DNA from: Myxococcus stipitatus
Lineage (GTDB): Bacteria; Myxococcota; Myxococcia; Myxococcales; Myxococcaceae
Direction: 5' to 3'
NCBI RefSeq assembly: GCF_038561935.1
Contig: NZ_CP102770.1
Span: 3,162,001-3,226,000, forward strand
Length of the DNA stretch: 64,000 nt
The translations under genes were made by a program, and so were the position numbers. The notes beneath the pieces are model-generated. The model saw only the letters and a program-made list of their open reading frames with translations. It made no database searches and was not told the DNA's origin. Below are positions 28,834 to 38,218 of this stretch, piece by piece. Within the stretch, counting starts at the first letter, position 1. Each line of letters starts with the position of its first letter.

Positions 28834-30564
28834 TCAGGGGTAGGTGATGGACCGGATGAAGTCCGGGTGGTCCGCGTTGCACACCTCGGCCGCGTCGGCG
28901 TCCAGGAGGACCCCGCGCAGGACGAGGTCCTTCTGGCCCGAGCGCTTCACCGTGAGGTGGAACGGCGCGCGGTCGGCATCCGGGGCGGACGCCTGGAGGC
29001 TCGTGGTCCTCAGGCAGACGTCATACGTGCCGCTGGGCGGCTCCCCGCCGGCGTCGTCCGCGGCGAGCGTCTCCTGGGTGGTGACGGCGCGCTCGTAGGT
29101 GAACATCTCGCCCGAGGGGGCTCGGAGGATGAGGTCCGCGTCCTGCACCTTGTCCCACGTGGCGTCCACGCTCAGGGGCGCGAAGGTCCCACAGACGCCA
29201 GAGTTGCAAGTCTTGCCAGTGTTGCAAGTGTTGCCGCAGCAGCCGCAGTTGGCTTCATCCGTGTTGGCGTCCACGCACTTGTTGCCGCACAGCACCTGGG
29301 GCGCGGGGCAGCTGCCCGGCACGCAATCAAAGCCACCCGTCCGGTTCACGCACCGCTGCCCCGGGGTGCAGGTGTGCGTGCCGTTGGCGCACTCGTTGAT
29401 GTCATTGCACGTCTTGCCGTCGCCGGAGTAGCCCGGCTTGCAGGTGCAGCGGTAGCTGCCCTGGGTGTTGGAGCAGTTGGCGTTGGCGGAGCACTGGGCG
29501 GTGCCGTTGGTGCACTCGTTGATGTCGTTGCACGTCTTGCCGTCGCCGGAGTAGCCCGGCTTGCAGGTGCAGCGGTAGCTGCCCTGGGTGTTGGAGCAGT
29601 TGGCGTTCACGGAGCACTGGGCGGTGCCGTTGGTGCACTCGTTGACGTCATTGCAGGTGCGGCCGTCGCCGGAGTAGCCCGGCTTGCAGGTGCAGCGGTA
29701 GCTGCCCTGGGTGTTGGAGCAGTTGGCGTTGGCGGAGCACTGGGCGGTGCCGTTGGTGCACTCGTTGATGTCGTTGCACGTGCGGCCGTTGCCGGAGTAG
29801 CCCGGCTTGCAGGTGCAGGTGTAGCTGCCGGGGGTGTTGGTGCACGTGGCGTTCACGGAGCACTGGCTGGTGCCGTTGGTGCACTCGTTGACGTCCGTGC
29901 AGACGCTGGGGGCGCCGGTGCAGGTGTAGCCAGGCTCCACCTGGCAGGTGGCGCTACAGCCGTTGCCGGACGTGGTGCCGCCATCGTCACAGCCTTCACC
30001 TGTCTGCACGACGCCGTCGCCGCAGGTGGCGATGGGGCCGGTGAACTCCACGGCGTCCACGAAGTAGAGCGCCAGCAGACCGCCCTTGAGTCTCACGTAC
30101 CGGTAGGGGGTGGGGTTCTGGTTCGGGACGAGGGCGGTGTGGGTTCCCACGCCCAGGTCGATGAGGTTGACCTGGCCGGTGGTGATGATGGTCAGGTCGG
30201 CTCGCAGGAACTCCACCCGTGCGAGGGCGGCCGCGGTGAGGCCGCGGTAGTGGATGCGCAGCGGGCCGTTGCCTTCCTCACCGGCGCCCATGTCCAGCGT
30301 CAGCGAGCCGTCCAGCGCGGCGAGGAAGCTGGCGACATTCCCGTCCGGGGCCCCGATGGCGTTCTCGGGGTTGAGGACCGCGACGACGCCTCCGGCCGCC
30401 ACCGCGTCGGCGTACCGGTCGATTGCCAGTTCGGAGGTGTTCTCCGAAGGTTGCTCCTCGGCGGGGGTGTTGCCTTCGGGTTCGACACCGCAGGCCACCA
30501 GACCGCTCAGCCCCAGCACCGCGCCCATCGTTCGCCAAAACGAAGTCCTTCGACTGCTCATCAT
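28834..30564 (-). CDS. EGF-array Cys-rich lipoprotein
   Basis: The 576-residue precursor has a leader ending LVAC, so it is a likely lipoprotein. A ~150-residue beta region comes first ([16 protein letters not shown]...YFVDAVEF). A DUF4215-type Cys-rich repeat follows ([15 protein letters not shown]). Four nearly identical 41-residue calcium-binding-type EGF domains come next, each [30 protein letters not shown], and then a partial fifth. A distinct C-terminal domain (~130 residues) closes the protein. Such EGF arrays are usual in animals; in myxobacteria they appear in surface proteins, perhaps for adhesion. I chose the start at 30564 because GGAGCG lies upstream; the adjacent ATG at 30561 would lose one residue. 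Confidence 0.78.
   Translation of the reverse strand: MMSSRRTSFWRTMGAVLGLSGLVACGVEPEGNTPAEEQPSENTSELAIDRYADAVAAGGVVAVLNPENAIGAPDGNVASFLAALDGSLTLDMGAGEEGNGPLRIHYRGLTAAALARVEFLRADLTIITTGQVNLIDLGVGTHTALVPNQNPTPYRYVRLKGGLLALYFVDAVEFTGPIATCGDGVVQTGEGCDDGGTTSGNGCSATCQVEPGYTCTGAPSVCTDVNECTNGTSQCSVNATCTNTPGSYTCTCKPGYSGNGRTCNDINECTNGTAQCSANANCSNTQGSYRCTCKPGYSGDGRTCNDVNECTNGTAQCSVNANCSNTQGSYRCTCKPGYSGDGKTCNDINECTNGTAQCSANANCSNTQGSYRCTCKPGYSGDGKTCNDINECANGTHTCTPGQRCVNRTGGFDCVPGSCPAPQVLCGNKCVDANTDEANCGCCGNTCNTGKTCNSGVCGTFAPLSVDATWDKVQDADLILRAPSGEMFTYERAVTTQETLAADDAGGEPPSGTYDVCLRTTSLQASAPDADRAPFHLTVKRSGQKDLVLRGVLLDADAAEVCNADHPDFIRSITYP
29407..29898 (-). repeat. Four tandem 123-bp EGF-coding repeats
   Basis: Units at 29407-29529, 29530-29652, 29653-29775 and 29776-29898 are 123 bp each and nearly identical. 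The three lower-coordinate units differ from each other at only a few bases; the fourth (29776-29898) is the most diverged. They encode the EGF domains of the 28834-30564 gene in frame. Confidence 0.9.
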
Positions 30565-30769
30565 GTTTCGCTCCATTCCACTCGTCACACCCACGGCACC
30601 GAAGGACTGCGTGAGACAGCGTTTTCGGAAGGCCGTGGGAGGCAATGGAATGCACGAATACAATTTCTCGCTTGAACCGCCTGGGTTGACACGGGCGTTC
30701 GCGTTTGACATCCGACACGCGCCGCGTTGAGTGGCCTCGTGGCGCGTTCCATGTGACACCAAGCACAAA

Positions 30770-30788
30770 CCCCAAGGCAGCCTTGGGG
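30770..30788 (-). terminator. Terminator of the PPK2 gene
   Basis: CCCCAAGG and CCTTGGGG (30770-30777, 30781-30788) pair perfectly over a 3-base loop. On the minus strand, the stem is followed by TTTGTGCTT. It lies 18 bp after the PPK2 stop at 30806, fitting an intrinsic terminator. Confidence 0.75.
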
Positions 30789-30805
30789 AGAAGGGGTGGC
30801 GTGTT

Positions 30806-31633
30806 TCAGCGGTGCTTCCGCCACGCCTTGAGTTCCGCCTTCTTCTTCGCGCCGACCTCGTCCAGTCGTTCCTGCCAGCGTTCACGATAAGGACGCAGGG
30901 CCGCCGCCACGGCACGGGCAACGATGAGATTCCGATACCACTTGGAATCCGAGGGCACCAACATCCACGGCGCATGCGGGGTGGACGTTCGCGCGAAGAC
31001 GTCTTGATAGGCCTGGGTGTAGTCGGCCCAGTGCTTGCGGTCCTCCCAGTCTCCCGCGCTGATCTTCCACGCCTTGCGTGGCTCCTTCTCCCGGTCCAGC
31101 AGCCGCTGCTCCTGTTCGTCCTGGCTGATGTGGAGGAAGAACTTCAGGACGAGGGTGCCGTGCTCGAAGAGCATCGCCTCGAAGTCCTTGATGTGCTCGA
31201 AACGCTTCTGCCAGAGGGACTTGGGGGCGAGCTTGTGCACGCGCACGGCGAGCACGTCCTCGTAATGGGAGCGATTGAAGATGGCGAACTCGCCCTGGCG
31301 GGGGGTGTGGCGGTGGATGCGCCAGAGGAAGTCGTGCTCGGACTCCTCGGTGGTGGGGACGGCGAAGGAGGTGACGCTGACGCCTCGGGGGTTGAGGCTG
31401 CCCACGACGTGTTTGATGGTGCCGTCCTTGCCCGCGGTGTCCCGGCCCTGGAGGACGATGAGCACGGAGTTCATGCGGGCGCCCCAGAGGAGGTCCTGGA
31501 GGTCGAACAATTCGTTGCTGAGTGTATCGAACTCCTCCTTGGCGTCTGACTTGAGCTCCTTCTTGGGGGGCGTGGTGAGGATGCGCTCCAGTCGTACGCC
31601 CGCGCCTTGTCTTGCGTTGGTGATGATTTGCAT
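30806..31633 (-). CDS. PPK2-family polyphosphate kinase
   Basis: The 275-residue protein has the PPK2 core. The Walker A motif is GRDTAGKDG (63-71), followed by [17 protein letters not shown], and the Walker B/lid region has [15 protein letters not shown], then [18 protein letters not shown]. The helical C terminus contains [17 protein letters not shown] and [13 protein letters not shown], as usual. PPK2 uses polyphosphate to phosphorylate nucleotides (ADP or AMP). The one-domain size fits class I or III; I cannot separate them by eye. Transcribed alone, ending at the 30770-30788 hairpin. Confidence 0.9.
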   Translation of the reverse strand: MQIITNARQGAGVRLERILTTPPKKELKSDAKEEFDTLSNELFDLQDLLWGARMNSVLIVLQGRDTAGKDGTIKHVVGSLNPRGVSVTSFAVPTTEESEHDFLWRIHRHTPRQGEFAIFNRSHYEDVLAVRVHKLAPKSLWQKRFEHIKDFEAMLFEHGTLVLKFFLHISQDEQEQRLLDREKEPRKAWKISAGDWEDRKHWADYTQAYQDVFARTSTPHAPWMLVPSDSKWYRNLIVARAVAAALRPYRERWQERLDEVGAKKKAELKAWRKHR

Positions 31634-31778
31634 GGGGACAGGTTAGTGCGGGGGGAGGGCCGCCGGCGCCCTGTCATGTCCCGAAGGCGTGGGGAAGGGA
31701 TGGGCGCTGAACCATTCATGCCGGTGCCATGATGGCTTCGTGAAGATGTGGGGGAGGGTGGCTGGATAGCTTGGCGCC

Positions 31779-33935
31779 ATGCTCCTTCCTGGCTGGGCCG
31801 TGGCGGGCGTGCTGCATGCCGCCATCGATGCGCCCGTGACCGATGTGACCGTCTACAGCGACCAGGCCCGGGTGGTGCGGACCGCCACCGTCACCGTCTC
31901 CGGAACGCAGCGGGTGGAGCTGCCCCGGCTGCCGGACCTCGTGGACCCGGACTCCATCCGGGTCGAAGCGGAGGGGGCCCAGGTCTCGTCCGTCGAGGTT
32001 CGCCAGGGCCGTGTGCCGCCCTTCCCGGAGAAGGAGGCCCGGGCGCTGGTGGAGGCCCTGGACCGGCTGGAGGGGGACATCGCGCTGGCGGAGGCGGAGC
32101 GGGCGGCCCTCTCCCTCCAGGTGGCGGCGCTGCGGCGCATCCAGCCGGCGGCGCTGACGGCACCGACGCGGGCCGAACAGCCCTCGGTGCCCGTGTCGCC
32201 CGGAGGGTGGAGCACCTCCACCGCGTTTCTCATCGACACGGCCGCGAAGCTGGAGACGCGCATTCGTGAGCTGGAGGCCCGGGGCGTCGCGTTGAAGGAG
32301 GAGCGTGCGCGGCGGTCGAAGGACGCGGCGGGCCTGGTCGAGGCGCCGCGGGAGGCGGGCCTCGAGGTGGCGGCTTCGCTCACGGGGACGGGGGCGGCGA
32401 CGGTCCGGCTCTCCTATCTCGTGACGAGCAAGGCCCGGTGGTATCCGCGGTACGAGCTGCGATTGAATCCGGAGACGCAGAGGGTGCAGGTGGCCTTCTC
32501 GGGGCTGGTCAGTCAGGAGACCGGGGAGGACTGGACGCGAGCCCGGCTCACGTTCAGCACCGCGCTGCCTTCCACGCTCACCCAGCTCCCGAAGTTCCCG
32601 ACCTGGAAGCTGGGCGCCGCCGAGCGCTTCATTCCAACGTCCGAGCGAAAGCCGGGACAGGCCTCTTCGCTGCTGCCGGTCCTGACGCGTGCTCCCGCGC
32701 CGGACCTCGAGCAGGTCTTGCGCCGATGGCTCCAGGCGCGGGCCGGTGGCATGCCCCCGAAGCCCGTCGTGACGCCCGGTACCCTGGTGGGGACCGTCAT
32801 CGACGCCCAAGCCCGGTCGCCTGTCGCCGACGTCGTGGTCTCAGCGCACTCGCCAAGTCTCCCCGGCGAGCAGCTGGTTGTGACGGATGCCAACGGTCGC
32901 TACCGCATTCCAGCGCTGCCCCCTGGCGAATACACGCTGCGGTTCGAGAAGGAGCAATACAAGCCGTACGCACGGACGGAGGTGACGCTCCGTCCCCATC
33001 GAACCGTCAAGCTCGATGTGGAGTTCCTGCCCGAGTCCCTGGGCGAGGTCGTCGCGTCTGCTCGAGCGCCCGTGGAGGTCGACGAGGAGCTCCTCAAGCG
33101 CATCTCGGTCGAGAGAGGCAAGAGTGGGGCACGCTCGTATGAGAGCCTCGCGGAGCTTGCTCCTTCCGGAGGCGGTCGCGTCGATACCCTGGGCGTCTCG
33201 ATTGCCGGTGTCTCCGCTGGCCTCTCCGTGCCTGTCTTCGACCGCTATGTCGGGCTTGCTCCGCCCAAGGGGTGGTCTCCGCCGGTGCTGGCCGAGGACC
33301 TCCCGGCCTCCCTCGCGGGGGGCTATGACCTGGCCTTCTCCGCGCCGCGCTCGGAGTCTGTCCTCAGCGGTCAGGGCGAGCGCACCATTCCGCTGCGCGT
33401 CGAGTCGTGGCCTGTCGAGCTCGAGCGTCAGGCCTTTCCCGCGCTGGCCATGGAGGCGTACCTGGTGGCCCATCTCAAGGGACCGTCGCGAGGAGCGCTG
33501 CCGGGAGGTCAGGCCACGCTCTTCGTGGGCTCGGACCGGGTCGGCACCGCGGCCCTGAAGCTCATCGTCCCCGATGAGTCCTTCACCTTGCCCTTGGGGG
33601 TGGATGCCGCCGTGCGCACCGCCCGGAACATCCGTCTGGTCCAATCCCAAGAGGGGCTCATCTCCAAGGATGACGTCAACACCTACGAGGTCACGCTGGA
33701 GGTCTCCAATCCCTATCCCTTCCCCTTGAAGACGCGAGTGGTGGACCAGGTGCCGGTGAGCAAGCAGCGTGAGCTGGAGGTGACGTTGGTTCGCACCACG
33801 CCGGGCGCGCAACGGGACGAGACCACGAGCGAGCTCCGCTGGGACCTGGTCATCCCGGCCTCCAGCAAGCAGACCCTGACGTTCGAATACACCCTGCGCC
33901 GGCCTCGGGACTGGCGTCTGTCTCAATCGCAGTGA
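31779..33935 (+). CDS. DUF4139/MuiA-like protein with a CarboxypepD_reg/TonB-plug-like insert
   Basis: The 718-residue precursor has a signal peptide-like start (MLLPGWAVAGVLHAA). Residues ~15-300 match the DUF4139 (mucoidy inhibitor MuiA) fold: VTDVTVYSDQARVVRTATV, a coiled coil, then RWYPRYELRLNPETQRVQVAFSG and VSQETGEDWTRARLTFST. Residues ~330-430 form a CarboxypepD_reg domain (GTLVGTVIDAQARSPVADVVV, DANGRYRIPALPPGEYTLRFE). Residues ~430-480 read like a TonB-receptor plug (GEVVASARAP, SYESLAELAPSGGG, GVSIAGVSAG). After that DUF4139 resumes to the end (LEVSNPYPFPLKTRVVDQVPVS). It is 10 bp before a second DUF4139 gene. The insertion makes it ~200 residues longer than its neighbour. Function unknown. 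Confidence 0.8.
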   Translation: MLLPGWAVAGVLHAAIDAPVTDVTVYSDQARVVRTATVTVSGTQRVELPRLPDLVDPDSIRVEAEGAQVSSVEVRQGRVPPFPEKEARALVEALDRLEGDIALAEAERAALSLQVAALRRIQPAALTAPTRAEQPSVPVSPGGWSTSTAFLIDTAAKLETRIRELEARGVALKEERARRSKDAAGLVEAPREAGLEVAASLTGTGAATVRLSYLVTSKARWYPRYELRLNPETQRVQVAFSGLVSQETGEDWTRARLTFSTALPSTLTQLPKFPTWKLGAAERFIPTSERKPGQASSLLPVLTRAPAPDLEQVLRRWLQARAGGMPPKPVVTPGTLVGTVIDAQARSPVADVVVSAHSPSLPGEQLVVTDANGRYRIPALPPGEYTLRFEKEQYKPYARTEVTLRPHRTVKLDVEFLPESLGEVVASARAPVEVDEELLKRISVERGKSGARSYESLAELAPSGGGRVDTLGVSIAGVSAGLSVPVFDRYVGLAPPKGWSPPVLAEDLPASLAGGYDLAFSAPRSESVLSGQGERTIPLRVESWPVELERQAFPALAMEAYLVAHLKGPSRGALPGGQATLFVGSDRVGTAALKLIVPDESFTLPLGVDAAVRTARNIRLVQSQEGLISKDDVNTYEVTLEVSNPYPFPLKTRVVDQVPVSKQRELEVTLVRTTPGAQRDETTSELRWDLVIPASSKQTLTFEYTLRRPRDWRLSQSQ

Positions 33936-33945
33936 GGCGCCCACC

Positions 33946-35511
33946 ATGACCCTGCTTCCCTTGTCGCTCCTGGTGCTCGCCTCGGCGCCCCAGGTCTCCT
34001 CCGTCGTCGTCCACCCAGACCATGCCCAGGTGACGCGCACGAGTGTCGTGACGTGCCGAGGGGCCACGACCGCCGTCTTCGAGCACCTCCCCGCGGATAT
34101 CTCCCGTGCGAGCTTCCAGGCCCGTGCTTCGGGGGCCACCCTGGAGGGGCTCAGCGCGGAGTTCCGGCCTCTCGACAAGGAGGCGGTTTCCGAGCGCGAG
34201 AAGTGGGAGGCGCGCGAGCTCGCGCTGCGCCAGGAGGAGGCCGCCCAGGAAGCGGCCGCCGCCCAGGCCACGGAGCTGGAGCGGCTGGCTCAAGGCTACA
34301 CGGATGTCGCCGTGGCCCAGGTCTCCCGGGAGATGACGGGGGCCCGACCGGACACTCGCACCTGGGGCTCGGCCTTCGATGCGGCATGGGCGGTGCGGCT
34401 GCGTGGGGTGCGCGAGAAGTCCGCGCTCGCGGCGAAGCAGCGGGACCTCCAGCGCAGGCGCGACGAGATTGAGATGGAGCTGGCGCGACTGAAGGCCCGG
34501 GACGTCTCGGGCGAGCACCGCGTGGAGGTCCGTCTGTCCTGTCCCGAGGGCACGCAGTCCCGGGTGGAGCTGTCCTATCTGGTGGCGGGGGCGTCGTGGA
34601 CGCCGGTCCACGAGGCTCGCGCGGATGAGGCCGGAGGCGTGGTGCACCTGACGTCCCTGGCCACGGTGCGCCAGGTGACGGGAGAGGACTGGACGGGCGC
34701 GAAGCTTTTTGTCTCCACGGCCCGGCCTGGCCAGGACGCCACGCCGCCAGAGTTCGCGCCGCTGCTCGTCACGGCGACGCAGCGTCCTCGGGAGCGGAAG
34801 GTCCTGGCTCCCACCTTGGAGTCCCAGAACCACGTTGCGACGAGCGCCTCGGCTCGCCTGTCCCAGGGCGACGGCTTGGAGGTCCTGTCCCAGGGCGTCT
34901 CCGTGCAGTGGGAGGTGAAGGACCCCACGCGGGTGCTGGGAGATGGCACCGAGGTGCGCGTGCTCCTGGGACGTCATCGCCTTCCGGCGGAGTTCTCCTG
35001 GCGCACGGTGCCCAAGCTGCGGCCGGTGGTCTTCCGGGTGGCGCGGCTGGCCAACACCACGCCGTTCCCCTTGTTGCCGGGGAAGGTCAGCGTCTTCAGC
35101 GACAAGGCATTCCTGGGGAACCAGTCGCTGGAGCGCGTGGAGCAGGGGATGCCGTTCGAGCTCACATTCGGCCTGGAGGAGGCCCTGCGCGTGAAGCGGT
35201 CCACCGTGGGGGAGGAGGTCCAGTCCAAGGGCCTCTTCGGGGGCAAGCAGCGCTTCCGCTACGTCTACCGCTTCGAGCTCATGAACCTGCGGACGAAAGC
35301 GGAGACGGTGCTGTTGTCCGAGCACATCCCCGTCTCCGAGCTGGATGACGTGAAGGTGGAGGTGGAGCCCACGACCACGGCGGGCTTCACGGTGGGGACG
35401 GAGGACGGCATCGCCGTCTGGAAACTGGCGCTCGCGCCAGGTGAGAAGCGCACCGTGGAGCTCGCGTTCCACGTCGATGCGCCCTCCAGCTACAGCACCT
35501 TGGGGATGTAG
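33946..35511 (+). CDS. DUF4139/MuiA-family protein
   Basis: The 521-residue precursor has a signal-peptide-like start (MTLLPLSLLVLASAP). It follows the mucoidy inhibitor A/DUF4139 pattern: VSSVVVHPDHAQVTRTSVVTC at the N terminus, a coiled-coil region (residues ~75-190), then SYLVAGASWTPVHEARADE, TGEDWTGAKLFVSTARPGQ and NTTPFPLLPGKVSVFSD near the C-terminal domain. It probably sits in the envelope. It belongs to an operon with the preceding, insert-bearing paralogue. The 3' end is followed by a hairpin at 35589-35610. The molecular role is unknown. Confidence 0.82.
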   Translation: MTLLPLSLLVLASAPQVSSVVVHPDHAQVTRTSVVTCRGATTAVFEHLPADISRASFQARASGATLEGLSAEFRPLDKEAVSEREKWEARELALRQEEAAQEAAAAQATELERLAQGYTDVAVAQVSREMTGARPDTRTWGSAFDAAWAVRLRGVREKSALAAKQRDLQRRRDEIEMELARLKARDVSGEHRVEVRLSCPEGTQSRVELSYLVAGASWTPVHEARADEAGGVVHLTSLATVRQVTGEDWTGAKLFVSTARPGQDATPPEFAPLLVTATQRPRERKVLAPTLESQNHVATSASARLSQGDGLEVLSQGVSVQWEVKDPTRVLGDGTEVRVLLGRHRLPAEFSWRTVPKLRPVVFRVARLANTTPFPLLPGKVSVFSDKAFLGNQSLERVEQGMPFELTFGLEEALRVKRSTVGEEVQSKGLFGGKQRFRYVYRFELMNLRTKAETVLLSEHIPVSELDDVKVEVEPTTTAGFTVGTEDGIAVWKLALAPGEKRTVELAFHVDAPSSYSTLGM

Positions 35512-35588
35512 CTGGAGGTGCTCGTGGAGGAGGCACCGCCGGGAGTCGGTGTCTCCTCCTCGAGCAGTTGTTTCACCCAGGAGGGACG

Positions 35589-35610
35589 CCCCGTGGTCGA
35601 CGCCACGGGG
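35589..35610. terminator. Hairpin between convergent genes
   Basis: CCCCGTGG (35589-35596) and CCACGGGG (35603-35610) pair perfectly around a 6-base loop, between the DUF4139 stop (35511) and the SDR stop (35641). Confidence 0.6.
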
Positions 35611-35640
35611 GCCTGCCCGCGTGGCGGACAGGGCGAGGAC

Positions 35641-37212
35641 TCACCAGGACGTGGGGCGGTAGTCCTTGAAGAAGTTGCCCCACGAGTAATGGCCGGAGTT
35701 CTCCGCGGTCATGATGGGGTCCACCACCCGCGCGGCGCCATCGACGATGTCCAGCGGCGGCTGGAAGTCGAGGTCCTTCACCTTGCGCTCGGAGAACAGC
35801 GCCGGGTCCTCGTCGGTGACCCAGCCGGTGTCCGCCGCGTTCATGTAGATGCGGTCCTTCGCGTAGTCCGCGGCGGACGTCAGCGTCATCATGTTCAACG
35901 CGGCCTTCGCCATGTTGGTGTGCGGATGCCGGTCCGTCTTCGTCCCGCGCGAGAAGCTGCCCTCCATCGCCGACACGTTGACGATGTGGCCGGGCGTGGT
36001 GCGGTTGCGCATCATCAGCGGCTTGAGCTTGCCGCAGAGGATGAAGGGCGCCACCGCGTTCACCAGGTGGACCTCCAGCATCTCCGCCGTCGACACGTCC
36101 GCGAGCTTCATCCGCCACGAGTTCATGTCGCGCAGGTCCACCTGCTGCTCGTCCGCGTCCAGCCGGCCCGCGGGGAAGAGCGCGCTCGTGTCGCCCTCCT
36201 GCTCCAGCGCGTAGGGCAGGAGCGACAGCGCGGCGGCGGAGTGGATGCCCAGCGCCGGGTCGCTGCTGCGCCACGTCGTCGTGAGCGACGAGGCCGCCGC
36301 CTCACCCGCGCCGAGCGTGGGGCTCACCGCGGCGATACAGGCCCGATGCCCGGCGAGCAGCGGCCGCGCGGCCTCGGGCAGCTCGTGGAACTGGCGCAGC
36401 TCTCCGTCGAGCAGGTGCGCGTAGAAGCCCGGCGGCCGGCGCACCGTCTGCGCCGCGTTGTTGATGAGGATGTCCAGCCGCTGGTGCGTCTGCTCCACGT
36501 ACTTCGCGAAGAGCTCCACGCTGGGCGCGTGACGCAGGTCCAGCCCGTGGATGTGCAGGCGGTGGGACCAGTCGGCGAAGTCGGGCTCCTGCAGGTAGCG
36601 CCGGGCCGAGTCCTGGGGGAAGCGGGTGGTCGCGATGACGGTGGCGCCCGAGCGCAGCAACATCAGCGACGCCTGGAAGCCAATCTTCACGCGTGCGCCG
36701 GTGATGAGTGCCACCTTGCCGTCCAGCGCGGCGCGCTGGGTCCGCTTCGCGTAGTTGAAGTCCGCGCACTCGATGCACATCGAGTCGTAGAAGTAGTGCA
36801 GGCGCTTGTACTCGACCTTGCACACGTAGCACTTGCGCGGCTTCTCGAGCTCCCGCTGGGGGGCATCCACCGGCGGCGGGGCCGGGAGCAGGGGCACCGT
36901 GAAGACCGGGGCCTGGCGCATGGTGCGAATCCGGGTCGAGGCGACGACAATCCGGTCCTTGGCCTGCTTCTCCTCGCGGCGCTCGCGCCGGAGGGCCTTG
37001 TCCATGCGCTTCTTGGTGACGCGGTCCGGGTACACCACGCGGCTGGCGGCCTGGACCAGGGCCAGCTTCTCCTCTTCCGGGAGCCGGGCCAGCAGGACGC
37101 GGTTCTCCGCGATGGCCTCCAGCAGACGGGTGCACTGGCGCACCTCGTCCAGCGAGAGGGACGGCGGGGTGTTCGAGGGGAGTGCGGGCGACGAGGTCTC
37201 AGCGTCCTTCAT
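35641..37212 (-). CDS. SDR-family protein with N-terminal zinc finger
   Basis: The 523-residue protein has a charged N-terminal region (~1-130) and a CYVCK...MCIEC zinc-finger motif (two CxxC, ~137-160). A short-chain dehydrogenase fold follows. It has TGARVKIG as the nucleotide-binding glycine motif, LINNAAQT, and NVSAMEGSF as the Ser region. The YxxxK Tyr/Lys signature is instead HTNMAKAAL, so the catalytic Tyr position is Thr while Lys remains. A ~70-residue insertion lies between LINNA and NVSAM. I recall similar proteins in fungi and bacteria, so this substitution may be a subfamily feature. The substrate is unknown. I chose the start at 37212. Confidence 0.75.
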   Translation of the reverse strand: MKDAETSSPALPSNTPPSLSLDEVRQCTRLLEAIAENRVLLARLPEEEKLALVQAASRVVYPDRVTKKRMDKALRRERREEKQAKDRIVVASTRIRTMRQAPVFTVPLLPAPPPVDAPQRELEKPRKCYVCKVEYKRLHYFYDSMCIECADFNYAKRTQRAALDGKVALITGARVKIGFQASLMLLRSGATVIATTRFPQDSARRYLQEPDFADWSHRLHIHGLDLRHAPSVELFAKYVEQTHQRLDILINNAAQTVRRPPGFYAHLLDGELRQFHELPEAARPLLAGHRACIAAVSPTLGAGEAAASSLTTTWRSSDPALGIHSAAALSLLPYALEQEGDTSALFPAGRLDADEQQVDLRDMNSWRMKLADVSTAEMLEVHLVNAVAPFILCGKLKPLMMRNRTTPGHIVNVSAMEGSFSRGTKTDRHPHTNMAKAALNMMTLTSAADYAKDRIYMNAADTGWVTDEDPALFSERKVKDLDFQPPLDIVDGAARVVDPIMTAENSGHYSWGNFFKDYRPTSW

Positions 37213-37331
37213 TCCGCCGGTGAATATCCCGGAGGGGGGCGCGAAGAAAGGTCCACCGTGAGGAGCCCGCTCGAAGGGTGCGGGGCCCGCCCGGTCGCCT
37301 GGGGGGGGCCTGCCTCGGGACGGTGGGGGAT

Positions 37332-38165
37332 TCAGCGCCAGACGACCCGGCCGCTCCCCCGGCGACGGATTTCGTCCCGGGTGGCGTGGCCCCACAGCTC
37401 CACGTCGCCGGACGACTCGTGCACCACGACGACGGAGCCGCCCTCCACCGTGGCCTGGACGTCACCGGAGCCCTGGGCCACCAGGTCCAGGTCCACCGTC
37501 CGCAGCGCGCGGGCATCCAGGTCGCCGCTGCCCTCGAGGCGCGCGCCCAGCCGGCGCGTCGTGCCTTCCAGGGTCATGTCGCCGGAGCCCTCGTTCCGGG
37601 CCTGCACGTTGTTCGCGGTGCCCTTCCAGCTCAGGTCACCCGAGCCGGAGCTGGACAGCTCCACGGCCTCGGACGTCCCCGGGGTGCACAGCGCCATGCG
37701 GCCGGAGCCCTCCAGTCGCGCCTCCAGGCGGTGCGCCGCGCCGCAGTAGCGCAGCGTCCCGGAGCCCTCCAGGCGCAGTCGGACGTGCTCGGCGGGCTGG
37801 TGGGCGAAGCCCTCGGCCGTGAGGGCGCCGGAGCCATCCAGGGTGGCCGCCATCAAGCGCGGGAGGGTGACCTCCACGCGGGCGGGACCCTTGGGGTGGA
37901 TGTTGCCGTCGGTGGTGATGACGAGCTTCGAGTCGGGCCCCATGAACGTGCGCACGTTGTCCTGGAGGTTCGAGTCGACGGTGACCTTCACCGTGGTCGT
38001 CTCGCCCTCGCGGACGATGATGTCCAGTGAGCCCTCGTGGGTGATGGCCTGGGCCTCTCCCACGGTGCGTTCCTCGGTGACGGTGTCGCCGTTGCCGTTC
38101 TCGACGGGGTCACAGCCCGCAGCCAGGCATACCGTCAGCAGTCCCAGGGTCGCGCGCTTCCACAT
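37332..38165 (-). CDS. GIN-domain (DUF2807) lipoprotein
   Basis: The 277-residue precursor has a lipoprotein leader ending CLAAGC. The body is the repetitive head-GIN beta-helix (DUF2807): QAITHEGSLDIIVREGETTTVKVTVDS, then repeated GSG-type turns (DGSGALTAEG, EGSGTLRY, GSGDLSWKG, EGSGDMTLEG, EGSGDLDARA). The family is a bacterial putative surface adhesin with unknown ligand. The ATG at 38165 has GGAAGGACC upstream. An in-frame ATG 7 codons earlier is less likely. Confidence 0.85.
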   Translation of the reverse strand: MWKRATLGLLTVCLAAGCDPVENGNGDTVTEERTVGEAQAITHEGSLDIIVREGETTTVKVTVDSNLQDNVRTFMGPDSKLVITTDGNIHPKGPARVEVTLPRLMAATLDGSGALTAEGFAHQPAEHVRLRLEGSGTLRYCGAAHRLEARLEGSGRMALCTPGTSEAVELSSSGSGDLSWKGTANNVQARNEGSGDMTLEGTTRRLGARLEGSGDLDARALRTVDLDLVAQGSGDVQATVEGGSVVVVHESSGDVELWGHATRDEIRRRGSGRVVWR

Positions 38166-38218
38166 GGTCCTTCCTCCCTCTCGCATGGAGGGTGGAACAC
38201 CGCGTGGCGCGGAATCTG

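Noticed and set aside
29407..29898. 123-bp regularly repeated array, CRISPR-like at first glance
   Set aside because: There are no unique spacers; the units are contiguous, in frame and encode EGF domains.
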